This document shows, in pieces, positions 46,535 through 54,694 of a stretch of 64,000 nt of DNA. A model generated the notes under the pieces. The model was not told the DNA's origin, made no database searches, and saw only the letters and a list, made by a program, of their open reading frames with translations. The DNA is from JAWKUK01 sp041398605. Lineage in GTDB: Bacteria; Planctomycetota; UBA1135; GCA-002686595. Both the position numbers and the translations under genes were made by a program. The stretch covers positions 62,001-126,000 of the forward strand of contig JAWKUK010000019.1 in NCBI GenBank assembly GCA_041398605.1, read 5' to 3'. Position 1 is the first letter of the stretch, and every line of letters begins with the position of its first letter.

Positions 46535-47395
46535 ATGAAGCCCGCAAACCTGGACCCCACACTCGAGCTCCGTGACGCCGTCTCCCTCATGATGGGCGCC
46601 ACCGATCGTATGGCCCTCCTCGACGAGGAAGGGCGCATCGCCGCCATCAACCCGGCCTGGCGCGAAGCGAGCCGGCGCAGCGGCGCGTCCGTCGCCTCTT
46701 CCGGCCGAGGCGCGGACTTCCTTGACCTGTGCGAGCGCGCCGCGGCCGACGGCGAACGCGACGCCGCCGAGTTCGCCGCTGCGATCCGGCGCGTGATGGC
46801 ACGCGAGCTCACCGTCGCCCACGTCCCGCTCACCTTCCAGCTCGCGAACGGCACTGGGGCCACGAGCACCGCCACGGTGCGCCGCGTCCGCGGGCCCCTC
46901 GAGAACTGGTTCCTGATCGGTTACGCCGACGCACGCCAGGACTCGGCCCAGCCCACCGCGCTGCCCGAGGTCGGCGTGACGCTCGGCGTCGGCCTCTCCC
47001 ACGACGACGTGCGGCGCGAGATGGACGCGGTCATGAGCCACGTCGCGCTGCTCGACACCGATGGCGCGATCTTCGCCGTCAACGCGGCTTGGCGCGCGTT
47101 CGCGGCGACCCAGGGCGCGGACGCAAGCGCGACAGGCCCCGGCGTCAACTACCTCGACGTCTGCGAGTCTGCTTTGCGCTCGGGCGACCGGCGCGGCGCG
47201 CAGTTCGCGCAGGGCCTGCGCGCTGTGCTCGAGCGCCGCCGCCGCACCTGGTGGCTCGACAGCCGCATCAACGTCGCTGGCGAAGTGCGCCTGTTCCGCG
47301 GGCGCGTCACCCGCGTCGAGTCCCCGGACGGCCCGTTTGTCATCGTCGCGCACACGGACATGTCGGCGCCCAACATCCACCGCATGGCCGCCTGA
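46535..47395 (+). CDS. tandem PAS-domain protein without output domain
   Basis: A 286-residue cytoplasmic protein composed of two PAS-like domains (about 14-135 and 165-286). Each has the pattern ALLDEEGRIAAINPAWRE or ALLDTDGAIFAVNAAWRA, followed by a LDLCE or LDVCE segment and an RAVL/RRVMA helix, and each ends in a beta hairpin with a WF(W)L-type strand. No kinase, GGDEF or DNA-binding domain is joined, so it may sense a ligand and act on a partner protein. It sits between polA and convergent dinB, with a 12-bp repeat array upstream. The ATG at 46535 was chosen; a GTG 54 nt upstream is in frame. Confidence 0.72.
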   Translation: MKPANLDPTLELRDAVSLMMGATDRMALLDEEGRIAAINPAWREASRRSGASVASSGRGADFLDLCERAAADGERDAAEFAAAIRRVMARELTVAHVPLTFQLANGTGATSTATVRRVRGPLENWFLIGYADARQDSAQPTALPEVGVTLGVGLSHDDVRREMDAVMSHVALLDTDGAIFAVNAAWRAFAATQGADASATGPGVNYLDVCESALRSGDRRGAQFAQGLRAVLERRRRTWWLDSRINVAGEVRLFRGRVTRVESPDGPFVIVAHTDMSAPNIHRMAA

Positions 47396-47428
47396 CCAGC
47401 AGGGGCGCCGCGGGCGCGCGCAGCCGGC

Positions 47429-48769
47429 TCAATCGAAGGCCACGGGCTCGTCCGTGGCCTCCTGCGTGTCCGCCGCCTCCAGCGCAGCGGCGCCTAGGGA
47501 GCCCTCAGCTCCCTCGAGGCCGTCCGCCCGCGCAGCGCGCGCGCGACCGACGAGCGCCGCCGGCACAACGATGTCGCGCCCGAAGCGCCGGCGCAGCTTG
47601 TCGAGGCTCTCTGTCGCGCGCGCGAGCTTCTCGCTCGACTGCAAGAAGTCAGCGCGCGTCGACGGCTCGGCCCCGAGCGGAAACAGCGTCGGCTGCGACG
47701 GCTGGCGCACGTCCTCGAGCCGCGAGACCTGCACGCCGAGCAGGCGCAACGGCCGCGCCTCGACCTTCTCCAACAGCTCGCGCGTGACCGCGTAGAGCCG
47801 CGGCCCCAGGTTCGTGGGGAAGTCGAGCGTCTTGCTGCGCGACACCGTGCGGAAGTCTCCAAAGCGCGCCTTCAACGTCACTGTCCGGCCCCGCAGCCCT
47901 TTGTGCCGCAGGTGGAACGCGACCTCCTCACAGAACGACAGGAGGAGCGCGCGCAGCTCATCGCGGTCAGCGATGTCCTTCGAGAACGTCCGCTCGACCC
48001 CGCGCGACTTCTCGTCCCTTCGGGGGGTCACGCGACGTTGATCGATGCCCGACGCGAGGTCGTGGATCCACGTCCCCGACGCGCCGAACTCGCGCGCGAC
48101 CTCCTCCCGCGGACGGCTCGCGAGGTCGCGCACCGTGCGTACGCCGAGGCGCTGCAAGCGCTCCGCCGTCCGCGGCCCGACGCCGTAGATCTTCGAAACA
48201 GGCAGCGGGTCGAGGACCGCGCGCACCTCGTCGGGCAGGATCACGCGGAACCCGTCCGGCTTGTCGAGGTCCGACGCGAGCTTGGCGAGGAACTTCGTCG
48301 GCGCGACGCCGACCGAGGCGATCAGCCCCGTCTCGCGCAAGATGTCGGCGCGGATGCGGCGCCCGATCTCGATGGCGTCCCCGAAGAGCCGCTCGGACCC
48401 CGTGACGTCTAGGAAGGCCTCGTCGAGCGAGAGGGGCTCGACGAGCGGGGTATAGCGGCGGAAGATCTCCATGATCTGCCGGCTGACCGCCGTGTACTTG
48501 TCGAAGTCCGGCGGCAAGAGGACCAGGTCCGGGCAGAGCCGCCGGGCGGTCGCCGTCGCCATCGCGGACCGGATGCCGTACTTACGCGCCTCGTAGCTCG
48601 CCGCGGCGATCACCCCCCGGCTGGCCGCCGGTCCCCCGACACAGACGGGCAAGCCCTCGAGGGAGGGGTTGTCCCGCAGCTCGACCGAGGCGTAAAACGC
48701 GTCCATGTCGACGTGCAGCACGCTGGGCGGCAGCGGGCTGGCTCCGGTTCGGTCGCGGCTCGAGGACAT
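47429..48769 (-). CDS. dinB: DNA polymerase IV (Y-family translesion polymerase)
   Basis: A 446-residue DinB. The catalytic motifs VLHVDMDAFYASVE (D21, D23) and EPLSLDEAFLDVTG (with the metal-binding D and E) are intact. The thumb has GVAPTKFLAKLASDLDKP and KIYGVGPRTAERLQRLG, and the little-finger domain (about 255-365) has the conserved KARFGDFRTVSRS. The C-terminus (380-446) adds a region with QPTLFPLG, a possible beta-clamp-binding peptide, and an acidic tail. It performs error-prone bypass of lesions. The ATG at 48769 is preferred; the upstream in-frame extension is low-complexity. It is divergent from the OleA-like gene, 181 bp between. Confidence 0.94.
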   Translation of the reverse strand: MSSSRDRTGASPLPPSVLHVDMDAFYASVELRDNPSLEGLPVCVGGPAASRGVIAAASYEARKYGIRSAMATATARRLCPDLVLLPPDFDKYTAVSRQIMEIFRRYTPLVEPLSLDEAFLDVTGSERLFGDAIEIGRRIRADILRETGLIASVGVAPTKFLAKLASDLDKPDGFRVILPDEVRAVLDPLPVSKIYGVGPRTAERLQRLGVRTVRDLASRPREEVAREFGASGTWIHDLASGIDQRRVTPRRDEKSRGVERTFSKDIADRDELRALLLSFCEEVAFHLRHKGLRGRTVTLKARFGDFRTVSRSKTLDFPTNLGPRLYAVTRELLEKVEARPLRLLGVQVSRLEDVRQPSQPTLFPLGAEPSTRADFLQSSEKLARATESLDKLRRRFGRDIVVPAALVGRARAARADGLEGAEGSLGAAALEAADTQEATDEPVAFD

Positions 48770-48950
48770 CGTGGGGCCCCCGGTCCACCGAGCGGGTCCA
48801 GGGGGCCCGCGAGTGTCGCCGCAGCGCCCCGAAGAGCGCAAGCCGTGGCCGAGGTCCTGGGCCCCGAGGTCGACATAACCTGCGATCGGAGCGCCAACTG
48901 TGGTCGCGGAGGACGCCGCCCGCTACCGTTGTGCCCCCGCTCACGCCGCC

Positions 48951-49982
48951 ATGCGCTTCAGGTCGGTCCACCTTGCTTCGCTCGCCCACGCCCTCCCCGA
49001 GGAGGTCGTCACGTCCGACGCCCTCGAGGCGCGGCTCTGGCCGCTCTACGAGCGGCTCGGCGTCTCGGTCGGTCGGCTCGAGCTGATGAGCGGGATCAAG
49101 GAGCGCAGGTTCTGGCCGCCGGGCACGCGCCCCAGCCACGCGGCGACGGTCGCCGGCGAGCTCGCCCTCGAGCGCGCCGGCGTCAGCCGCGACCAGATCG
49201 GGCTCCTGATCTTCACGGGCGTGTGCCGTGACTTCATGGAGCCTGCGACGGCGTCCGTCGTCCACGCGAAGCTCGGCCTCTCGCCGACGTGCCCCGCGTT
49301 CGACGTGTCGAACGCGTGCCTCGGCTTCCTGAACGGCATGGCGCTCGCAGCCGAGATGATCGAACGCGGGTCCCTCGAGACCGCCTTGATTGTCTCCGGC
49401 GAGGACGGGCGCCCGCTGATCGACGAGACGATCCGTGCGCTGACCGCGGGGCACGAGGTCGGTCGCCGGGAGCTGAAGCTCGCGTATGCGTCGCTGACGA
49501 TTGGCTCGGGCGCGGCCGCAGCGGTGCTCACGAGCGCCCGACGCGCGCCCCACGGGCCTCGGATCGTCGGCGGCGCGGTCCTCGCGGCCACCGAGCACCA
49601 CGAGCTCTGTTCGGGCGATCGCATCGAGAACGGCGGCCCGTTGATGCAAACGGACTCCGAGGCCCTGCTGCACGCAGGGAACGCGCTCGCGGCCGAGACG
49701 TGGGGCGCGTTCCTCAAAGAGGTCGAATGGCGCGCCGAGGACGTCGAACGCATCGTCACCCACCAGGTCGGCGTGCAGCACAAGAAGCTCTTGTTCGACA
49801 CGCTCGGCCTCGACCACGCGCGCGACTTCCCCACCGTCGCCGAGTACGGCAACATCGGCTCGGTCTCGCTGCCCCTCTCGCTGTCGCTCGCGCGCGAGGC
49901 GGGCTTCGTCCGAGACGGTCAACGGGTCGCGCTGATGGGCATCGGCAGCGGCTTGCACTGCATGATGCTCGCGCTCGAGTGA
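48951..49982 (+). CDS. OleA-type thiolase (3-oxoacyl-ACP synthase III fold)
   Basis: A 343-residue condensing enzyme. The catalytic triad is C123 (DVSNACLGFLNGM), H271 (VTHQVGVQH) and N301 (AEYGNIGSV). A glutamate, E97 in CRDFMEPAT, stands 26 residues before the cysteine, exactly as in OleA, where it takes part in non-decarboxylative Claisen condensation of two acyl-CoAs. MQTDSEALLHAG also matches OleA-like proteins rather than housekeeping FabH. The enzyme may therefore join two acyl chains head-to-head or catalyse a related condensation. No OleC or OleD homologue is near, and the adjacent hydrolase lacks the OleB type of nucleophile. The start at 48951 begins the first beta strand. It is 25 bp before the esterase, on the same strand as the lipid cluster downstream. 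Confidence 0.85.
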   Translation: MRFRSVHLASLAHALPEEVVTSDALEARLWPLYERLGVSVGRLELMSGIKERRFWPPGTRPSHAATVAGELALERAGVSRDQIGLLIFTGVCRDFMEPATASVVHAKLGLSPTCPAFDVSNACLGFLNGMALAAEMIERGSLETALIVSGEDGRPLIDETIRALTAGHEVGRRELKLAYASLTIGSGAAAAVLTSARRAPHGPRIVGGAVLAATEHHELCSGDRIENGGPLMQTDSEALLHAGNALAAETWGAFLKEVEWRAEDVERIVTHQVGVQHKKLLFDTLGLDHARDFPTVAEYGNIGSVSLPLSLSLAREAGFVRDGQRVALMGIGSGLHCMMLALE

Positions 49983-50007
49983 GCGCGCGCTACGACCCCA
50001 TCGCCAC

Positions 50008-50679
50008 ATGACCGAACGACTCCTCGATTGCCTCGTCGTCGAGCCCGGCCGCCCGGCCGACGCCGCCGTCATCTGGATGCACGGCCTCGGCGCGTCCTAC
50101 CACGACTTCCCGCCCGTGGTGCCGGAGCTCGGCCTGCCGGCCGGACACGGGGTCCGGTTCGTCTTCCCGCAGGCCCCCTCGATCCCCGTCACTGTCAACG
50201 GCGGGATGGTGATGCCGGCGTGGTACGACATCCTCGCGATGGAGTTCGAGCGTGAGGTCGATGAGGCCGGGGTGCGACGCTCCGCCGCCCAGGTCACGGC
50301 GCTGATCGCGCGGGAGAACGCCCGCGGGGTCCCGAGCGAGCGCATCGTCGTCGCCGGCTTCAGCCAGGGCGGCGCGATCGCCCTGCACCTCGGCGTGCGG
50401 CACCCCGAGGCCCTGGCGGGCGTCATGGCGCTCTCGACGTACCTGGCGTGCGACGGGAACCTCGACGAGGAGCGGACCGCGGCCAACGCCGCGACCCCGA
50501 TCCTGATGTGCCACGGGCACTCCGACCCGATGGTGGCGCTCGGGCTCGGCGTCCGGGCGCGGCAGCGCTTGCTCGGCCTCGGCTACGCCGTGGAGTGGCG
50601 GGAGTACGGGATGGGCCACCAGGTCTGTGACGCGGAGCTGCGCGATATCGGCGCGTGGTTGCGGGCGCGGCTCACCTGA
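50008..50679 (+). CDS. carboxylesterase / acyl-protein thioesterase-like hydrolase
   Basis: A 223-residue alpha/beta hydrolase of the carboxylesterase-2 (Abhydrolase_2) family. The oxyanion loop is MHGLGASYHDF, the nucleophile S119 lies in VVAGFSQGGA, and D173 (HGHSDPMV) and H204 (GMGHQVC) complete the triad. All are correctly placed, so it should hydrolyse carboxyl esters or thioesters with short to medium acyl groups, in the cytoplasm (no signal peptide). The serine nucleophile excludes OleB, which uses aspartate. It follows the OleA-type gene by 25 bp and precedes the lipid operon by 217 bp; it could release or edit acyl groups made by the neighbours, which is inference. Confidence 0.9.
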   Translation: MTERLLDCLVVEPGRPADAAVIWMHGLGASYHDFPPVVPELGLPAGHGVRFVFPQAPSIPVTVNGGMVMPAWYDILAMEFEREVDEAGVRRSAAQVTALIARENARGVPSERIVVAGFSQGGAIALHLGVRHPEALAGVMALSTYLACDGNLDEERTAANAATPILMCHGHSDPMVALGLGVRARQRLLGLGYAVEWREYGMGHQVCDAELRDIGAWLRARLT

Positions 50680-50808
50680 GCGCCCCAAGGGCGACCGCCG
50701 GTGATCGCCGCCGTCGGCCGTCCCTGGCGGTCGCGCGCTGCCGCGGTCAGCAAAGGGGTCCTTTCTGCGGGCGTCGCTGCACCTCGCCATGAGCAGTAGC
50801 CCTCGCTC

Positions 50809-50832
50809 GGATTTCAGAAAAATCTGAAATCC
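50809..50832. promoter_or_regulatory. 24-bp palindrome, candidate operator of the lipid operon
   Basis: Perfect inverted repeat with arms GGATTTCAGA (50809-50818) and TCTGAAATCC (50823-50832) around an AAAA centre, 64 nt before the regulator start codon. It is strikingly AT-rich against the background, of the size bound by MarR-family dimers, and upstream of a MarR-type gene. No T-run follows, so a terminator is less likely than an operator. Confidence 0.7.
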
Positions 50833-50896
50833 TCCGGATGCCTGGCGCGCACAATCCGCGCCCACTTCGGCGGCCCGCGCCCGCCGCCACCTCGCC

Positions 50897-51649
50897 ATGA
50901 CCCCCCACGATCCCAGCCGCCACGAGCTCGAGCCTGCCACGCTCGCGTTCCATCCGCAGGCGGACACACACACACACGACGGTGACGCGCACGCGCTGGT
51001 GGGCGACGCCACCGCGCAGGCCGGCGACGTCGCGGATTACGAGGGCCTCGATCCGGAGCTGCAGGAGCAGCTCGTGACGTTCGAGACCTTCTTCAAGACG
51101 TTCGGCTTCAAGCGCATCCAGGGCCGCGTGTGGGGCCTCTTGGTGCTCTCCGGTCACCCGCTATCGAGCAAGGAGGTCATGGCGGAGGCTGGCATCTCGC
51201 AGGGCGCGGCCAGCACGACCCTGAACGAGCTGCAGGAGTGGGGCGCCGTCCGGGCGACCTTCGACAACACGCGCCGCTGCCACCTGCACTACGCCGTCGG
51301 CAACACGCTGTCGATCGTCGCGACGGTGCTGCGCCGGCGCGAGCAAGTGGCGTTCGAGCAGTTCCGCACCGGCGCGACGCAGGCCCTCGACTTCGTCGTC
51401 AGCCGCTATGGCGCGCGCGACGCGCGCGCGCTGACGCTGCGCTCGATCATCGCGACCTGCGACCTCGCGGACGCGATGATGAACGTGATCTTCTCCAGCG
51501 TGTCGAGCGCGCTCGGGGATCCTCAGAGTCTCCTCTCCAAGGCCGTCGGTGCCGCGCTGAAGGTCGGCGTTGGTCGCATGTCGAAGGCCCAATCGAATAC
51601 CCTCGCCAAAGGCGAAGTGAGCAAGAAGGAAGCCAAGGTCGATGCCTGA
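50897..51649 (+). CDS. GbsR/MarR-type transcriptional regulator
   Basis: A 250-residue regulator. A histidine- and acid-rich N-terminal tail (about 1-48, with a DTHTHDGDAHA stretch that could bind metal) precedes a winged-helix domain. It shows FFKTFGFKRIQGRVWGLL, SSKEVMAEAGISQGAAS and LNELQEWGAVRATF, the GbsR/MarR pattern with the recognition helix at about residues 100-112. The C-terminal helical part (130-235) is likely the dimer and effector region. It is the first gene of the lipid operon, overlapping the ketosynthase start by 8 nt. The palindrome 64 nt upstream is the likely operator, so it probably represses its own operon until an acyl or other ligand binds. Ligand unknown. Confidence 0.82.
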   Translation: MTPHDPSRHELEPATLAFHPQADTHTHDGDAHALVGDATAQAGDVADYEGLDPELQEQLVTFETFFKTFGFKRIQGRVWGLLVLSGHPLSSKEVMAEAGISQGAASTTLNELQEWGAVRATFDNTRRCHLHYAVGNTLSIVATVLRRREQVAFEQFRTGATQALDFVVSRYGARDARALTLRSIIATCDLADAMMNVIFSSVSSALGDPQSLLSKAVGAALKVGVGRMSKAQSNTLAKGEVSKKEAKVDA

Positions 51650-52874
51650 TCTGCCGCGAATTGTGATCACGGGGATCGGGCTCGCCAGCCCGAACGGAAA
51701 CGACCTCGGCGAGTACCGGAGGAACCTGCTCGCAGGCGTCTCCGGCGTGCAGCCGTACGAGATCCGCTACTTTGGCAAGACCGTCGCGGGCATCTGCCAC
51801 TTCGAGGCGACGCGCTACCAGAGCCGCAAGACGCTGCGCCGCGGCACGCGCGCGGGCTCGGTCGCGATCTACTGCGCGAACGAGGCCGTCAAGGACGCTG
51901 GGATCGACCTCGACGTCGTCGGGCGCCACCGCGTCGGCGTGTACGTCGGCACCACGGAGCACGGCAACGTCGAGACCGAGGAGCAGATCTACGAGGTCAG
52001 CCAGTACGGCTACGACCTGTCGTACTGGTCGCACCACCACAACCCCCGCACGGTCGCGAACAACCCGGCGGGCGAAGTGACGCTCAACATGGGCATCACC
52101 GGCCCCCACTACGCCGTCGGCGGCGCGTGCGCGGGCGGCAACCTCGGCATCATCCAGGGCGCGCAGATGCTGCAGCTGGGCGAGGTCGACATGGCGGTGT
52201 GCGGCGGCGTCTCCGAGTCGATCCACACGTTCGGCATCTTCGCCAGCTTCAAGGCCGAGGGCGCTCTCGGCGAGAACTCCGACCCGACGCGCGTCTCGCG
52301 CCCGTTCGACAAGTCGCGCAACGGCATCGTCGTCAGCGAAGGCGGCTGCCTCTATACGCTGGAGCGCTACGAGGACGCCGTGCGCCGCGGCGCGCGGATC
52401 TACGCCGAGCTCGCGGGCTGGCACGTCAACTCCGACGCGGCGGACTTCGTCCTGCCGTTGCCCGAGCGCCAGCAGCAGTGCATGGAGGCCGCCCTCCAGC
52501 GCTCCGGCATGGGCCCCGAGGACATCCACATCGTCTCGACGCACGCGACCTCGACGCCGCTCGGCGACATCCAGGAGTGCGGCGCCGTGCGCGCCGTCTT
52601 CGGCAACTCGCGCACGACGAACATCAACAACACGAAGAGCTACATCGGCCACACGATGGGCGCCGCGGGCGCCATCGAGCTGGCCGGCAACCTGCCTTCG
52701 CTGCTCGACGGCGTGGTCCACCCGACCATCAACGTCGAAGAGCTCGACCCCGAGTGCGATATGCCTGGCCTCGTCCTGAACGAGCCGCGCAACGTCGGCA
52801 AGGTCGACACGATTTTGAACCTCAGCTTCGGGATGTTGGGCATCAACTCGGCCCTCGTCGTGAAGCGCGTCTGA
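51642..52874 (+). CDS. FabF-like beta-ketoacyl-ACP synthase of the lipid operon
   Basis: A 410-residue type II condensing enzyme. The active site is complete: C163 in VGGACAGGN, H301 in THATSTPLGD, and K332 and H337 in KSYIGHTMGAAG, at FabF-like spacing (C163, H303, K335, H340 in E. coli). It should load an acyl group on Cys163 and extend it with malonyl-ACP. The region around 115-140 (YGYDLSYWSHHHNPRTVAN) differs from housekeeping FabF and may reshape the acyl pocket. The gene begins within the end of the regulator gene (8-nt overlap), so translation is coupled. With its own carrier protein, dehydratase and reductases next to it, it appears dedicated to this operon and not to bulk fatty-acid synthesis. 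Confidence 0.9.
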   Translation: MPDLPRIVITGIGLASPNGNDLGEYRRNLLAGVSGVQPYEIRYFGKTVAGICHFEATRYQSRKTLRRGTRAGSVAIYCANEAVKDAGIDLDVVGRHRVGVYVGTTEHGNVETEEQIYEVSQYGYDLSYWSHHHNPRTVANNPAGEVTLNMGITGPHYAVGGACAGGNLGIIQGAQMLQLGEVDMAVCGGVSESIHTFGIFASFKAEGALGENSDPTRVSRPFDKSRNGIVVSEGGCLYTLERYEDAVRRGARIYAELAGWHVNSDAADFVLPLPERQQQCMEAALQRSGMGPEDIHIVSTHATSTPLGDIQECGAVRAVFGNSRTTNINNTKSYIGHTMGAAGAIELAGNLPSLLDGVVHPTINVEELDPECDMPGLVLNEPRNVGKVDTILNLSFGMLGINSALVVKRV

Positions 52875-52939
52875 AGCACCGAATCCACGCACGCCACTCT
52901 CGGACCTTCGCGGTCCCCAGCACCCCCCGACACCAAGAC

Positions 52940-53212
52940 ATGACGAAGGACGAAGTCAAGGAAGCCGTCAAGGACATCATCGCAACGATCGCCCCCGACG
53001 AGGACCTCGCCGCGCTCGACCACGAGCAGCTGCTCCGTGACCAGATCGAGCTCGACTCGATGGATTTCCTCGACATCGTGATGGAGCTGCGCAAGCGCTA
53101 CGGCGTGCAGGTCCCCGAGGAAGCCTACAAGGAGCTCGGCTCGCTGCACTCGTGCGCCGAGTACCTGCACCCGATGATGGCCGAGATGGAGCTCAAGCTC
53201 CTCAACGCGTGA
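52940..53212 (+). CDS. dedicated acyl carrier protein
   Basis: A 90-residue ACP. Serine 40 in ELDSMDFLDIV is the phosphopantetheine attachment site, followed by the usual helix II (DFLDIVMELRKRYG). The sequence is more basic around helix III (EEAYKELGSL) than housekeeping AcpP, and the C-terminal helix carries a run of hydrophobic residues, which fits a specialised carrier. It carries the growing acyl chain between the neighbouring enzymes. The start ATG is 65 bp after the ketosynthase stop. A strong hairpin lies 8 nt past its stop, which could raise the amount of this protein over the downstream enzymes. Confidence 0.9.
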   Translation: MTKDEVKEAVKDIIATIAPDEDLAALDHEQLLRDQIELDSMDFLDIVMELRKRYGVQVPEEAYKELGSLHSCAEYLHPMMAEMELKLLNA

Positions 53213-53220
53213 TCGCCCGC

Positions 53221-53248
53221 CCGGGGCGGCGCTGTCGCGCCGCCCCGG
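53221..53248 (+). terminator. hairpin after the ACP gene, possible attenuator
   Basis: Perfect 12-bp stem CCGGGGCGGCGC / GCGCCGCCCCGG with a 4-nt TGTC loop, starting 8 nt after the ACP stop and ending 25 nt before the next start codon. No T-run follows, so it is better read as a partial terminator or an RNA-stabilising 3' structure inside the operon. Confidence 0.6.
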
Positions 53249-53273
53249 CCACCTTCGCTAACCTGTTGAGCCG

Positions 53274-54677
53274 ATGAGCGCCTCCTACGACACCATCGTC
53301 ATCGGCGCAGGGATGAGCGGCCTCGCGGCTGGCATTCGCCTGGCCCAGTACGACCAGCGAGTCCTGGTCCTCGACCGGCACTCCCTCTGGGGCGGGCTGA
53401 ACTCCTTCTACAAGCAGAAGGGGCACCGCTTCGACGTCGGCCTCCATGCGCTGACGAACTACGTGCCGAAGGGCACCAAAGGGAACCGCCCGCTCGCGCG
53501 CATCCTGCGCCAGCTCCGGATCCCCCACGAGGCGCTGAAGCTCGGGGAGCAGCGCGGCTCACGCGTGAGCTTCCCGGGCGTCTCGCTGCGCTGGACCAAC
53601 CAGTTCGAGGTGCTGCGCGCCGAGATCGCGGACAAGTTCCCACGCGAGATCGACGGCTTCGACCGCCTCGTACGCGACATCGAGCCGTACCCCGACCTCG
53701 TCGAGTCGAGCGCAGCCCCGCGGATGGCGCGGACCGCGCTGCGCGAGTACATCGCCGACCCGCTGTTGGTCGACATGCTCTTGTTGCCGCTCCTGTACTA
53801 CGGGAGCCCGACGCCCAACGACGTCGAGTGGGCCTCGTTCGTGATCCTCTTCAAGAGCCTCTACGAAGAGGGCTTCGCGCGCCCCGAAGGCGGCGTGCGG
53901 ACGATCCTGGACCTCCTGCGCGACCGCTACAAGGAGCTCGGCGGCGAGCTCAAGATGAACGCCGGCGTCGCGCGCATCCTGCACGGCGCGAAGGGCCTCG
54001 AGGGCGTCGTCCTGGACGACGGCACCGAGCTCCGCGCGCGCACCGTGCTGTCGAGCGCGGGCTTCGTCGAGACGCTGCGCATGTGCGCCGACGACGTCGC
54101 AGCGACCGTCACCGACGCCGACATCGGCCCGCTGACGTTCGTCGAGTTCCTGAGCGTGCTCGACCAGACCCCCGCGGCGCTCGGCCACGACGACACGATC
54201 GTGTTCTTCAACACCGAGGAGCGGCTCGTCTATGCGTCGCCCGAAGGCAGCGCCGTCGACCTGCGCTCGGGCGTGATCTGCTGCCCCGACAACTACGCGG
54301 CCGCGGTGCCGCCGAAGGACGCGCTGTTCCGCCTGACGCTGCTAGCGAACTACGCCGCGTGGACCGGCATGGACCAGGACACCTACGTCGCTGAGAAGGC
54401 GCGGGTCCATGACGCCGCGCTCGACGTCGCCTCGACCTTCGCGTTCGACCCGCGCCCGCACACGACCTACGTCGACGGGTTCACGCCTCGCACGATCCAG
54501 AAGTTCACCGGCCACCTCGGCGGCGCGGTGTACGGCACGCCGCGCAAGCAGCTCTCCGGGCGGACGCCCGTCGAGGGGCTCTTCCTGTGCGGCACGGACC
54601 AAGGCTACCTCGGCATCGTCGGCGCGATGCTGTCGGGGATCGCCATGGCGAACCAGCACGCGCTCCAGCCCGCCTGA
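53274..54677 (+). CDS. CrtI-like FAD-dependent oxidoreductase A
   Basis: A 467-residue flavoprotein of the phytoene desaturase / amine oxidase superfamily. The dinucleotide-binding motif is TIVIGAGMSGLAAG (G11, G13, G16), then LVLDRHSLWGGLNSFYKQKG and HRFDVGLHALTNY, which match the CrtI/CrtO N-terminal pattern. The C-terminal FAD motif is EGLFLCGTDQGYLGIVG. A hydrophobic middle region (about 165-185) is typical of membrane-surface desaturases. It may desaturate, isomerise or saturate an acyl chain bound to the adjacent ACP, or act on a free lipid; this is inference from context. No phytoene synthase is near, so a carotenoid role is not supported. It lies 61 bp past the ACP gene, with the hairpin between. 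Confidence 0.85.
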   Translation: MSASYDTIVIGAGMSGLAAGIRLAQYDQRVLVLDRHSLWGGLNSFYKQKGHRFDVGLHALTNYVPKGTKGNRPLARILRQLRIPHEALKLGEQRGSRVSFPGVSLRWTNQFEVLRAEIADKFPREIDGFDRLVRDIEPYPDLVESSAAPRMARTALREYIADPLLVDMLLLPLLYYGSPTPNDVEWASFVILFKSLYEEGFARPEGGVRTILDLLRDRYKELGGELKMNAGVARILHGAKGLEGVVLDDGTELRARTVLSSAGFVETLRMCADDVAATVTDADIGPLTFVEFLSVLDQTPAALGHDDTIVFFNTEERLVYASPEGSAVDLRSGVICCPDNYAAAVPPKDALFRLTLLANYAAWTGMDQDTYVAEKARVHDAALDVASTFAFDPRPHTTYVDGFTPRTIQKFTGHLGGAVYGTPRKQLSGRTPVEGLFLCGTDQGYLGIVGAMLSGIAMANQHALQPA

Positions 54678-54694
54678 GACCGGACCCAGCCCCG

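Noticed and set aside
50008..50679. OleB
   Set aside because: The nucleophile is serine in GFSQGG, whereas OleB belongs to the haloalkane-dehalogenase-like group with an aspartate nucleophile.
50809..50832. Intrinsic terminator of the esterase gene
   Set aside because: The stem is AT-rich and weak, no T-run follows, and it lies 130 nt past the stop; an operator fits better.
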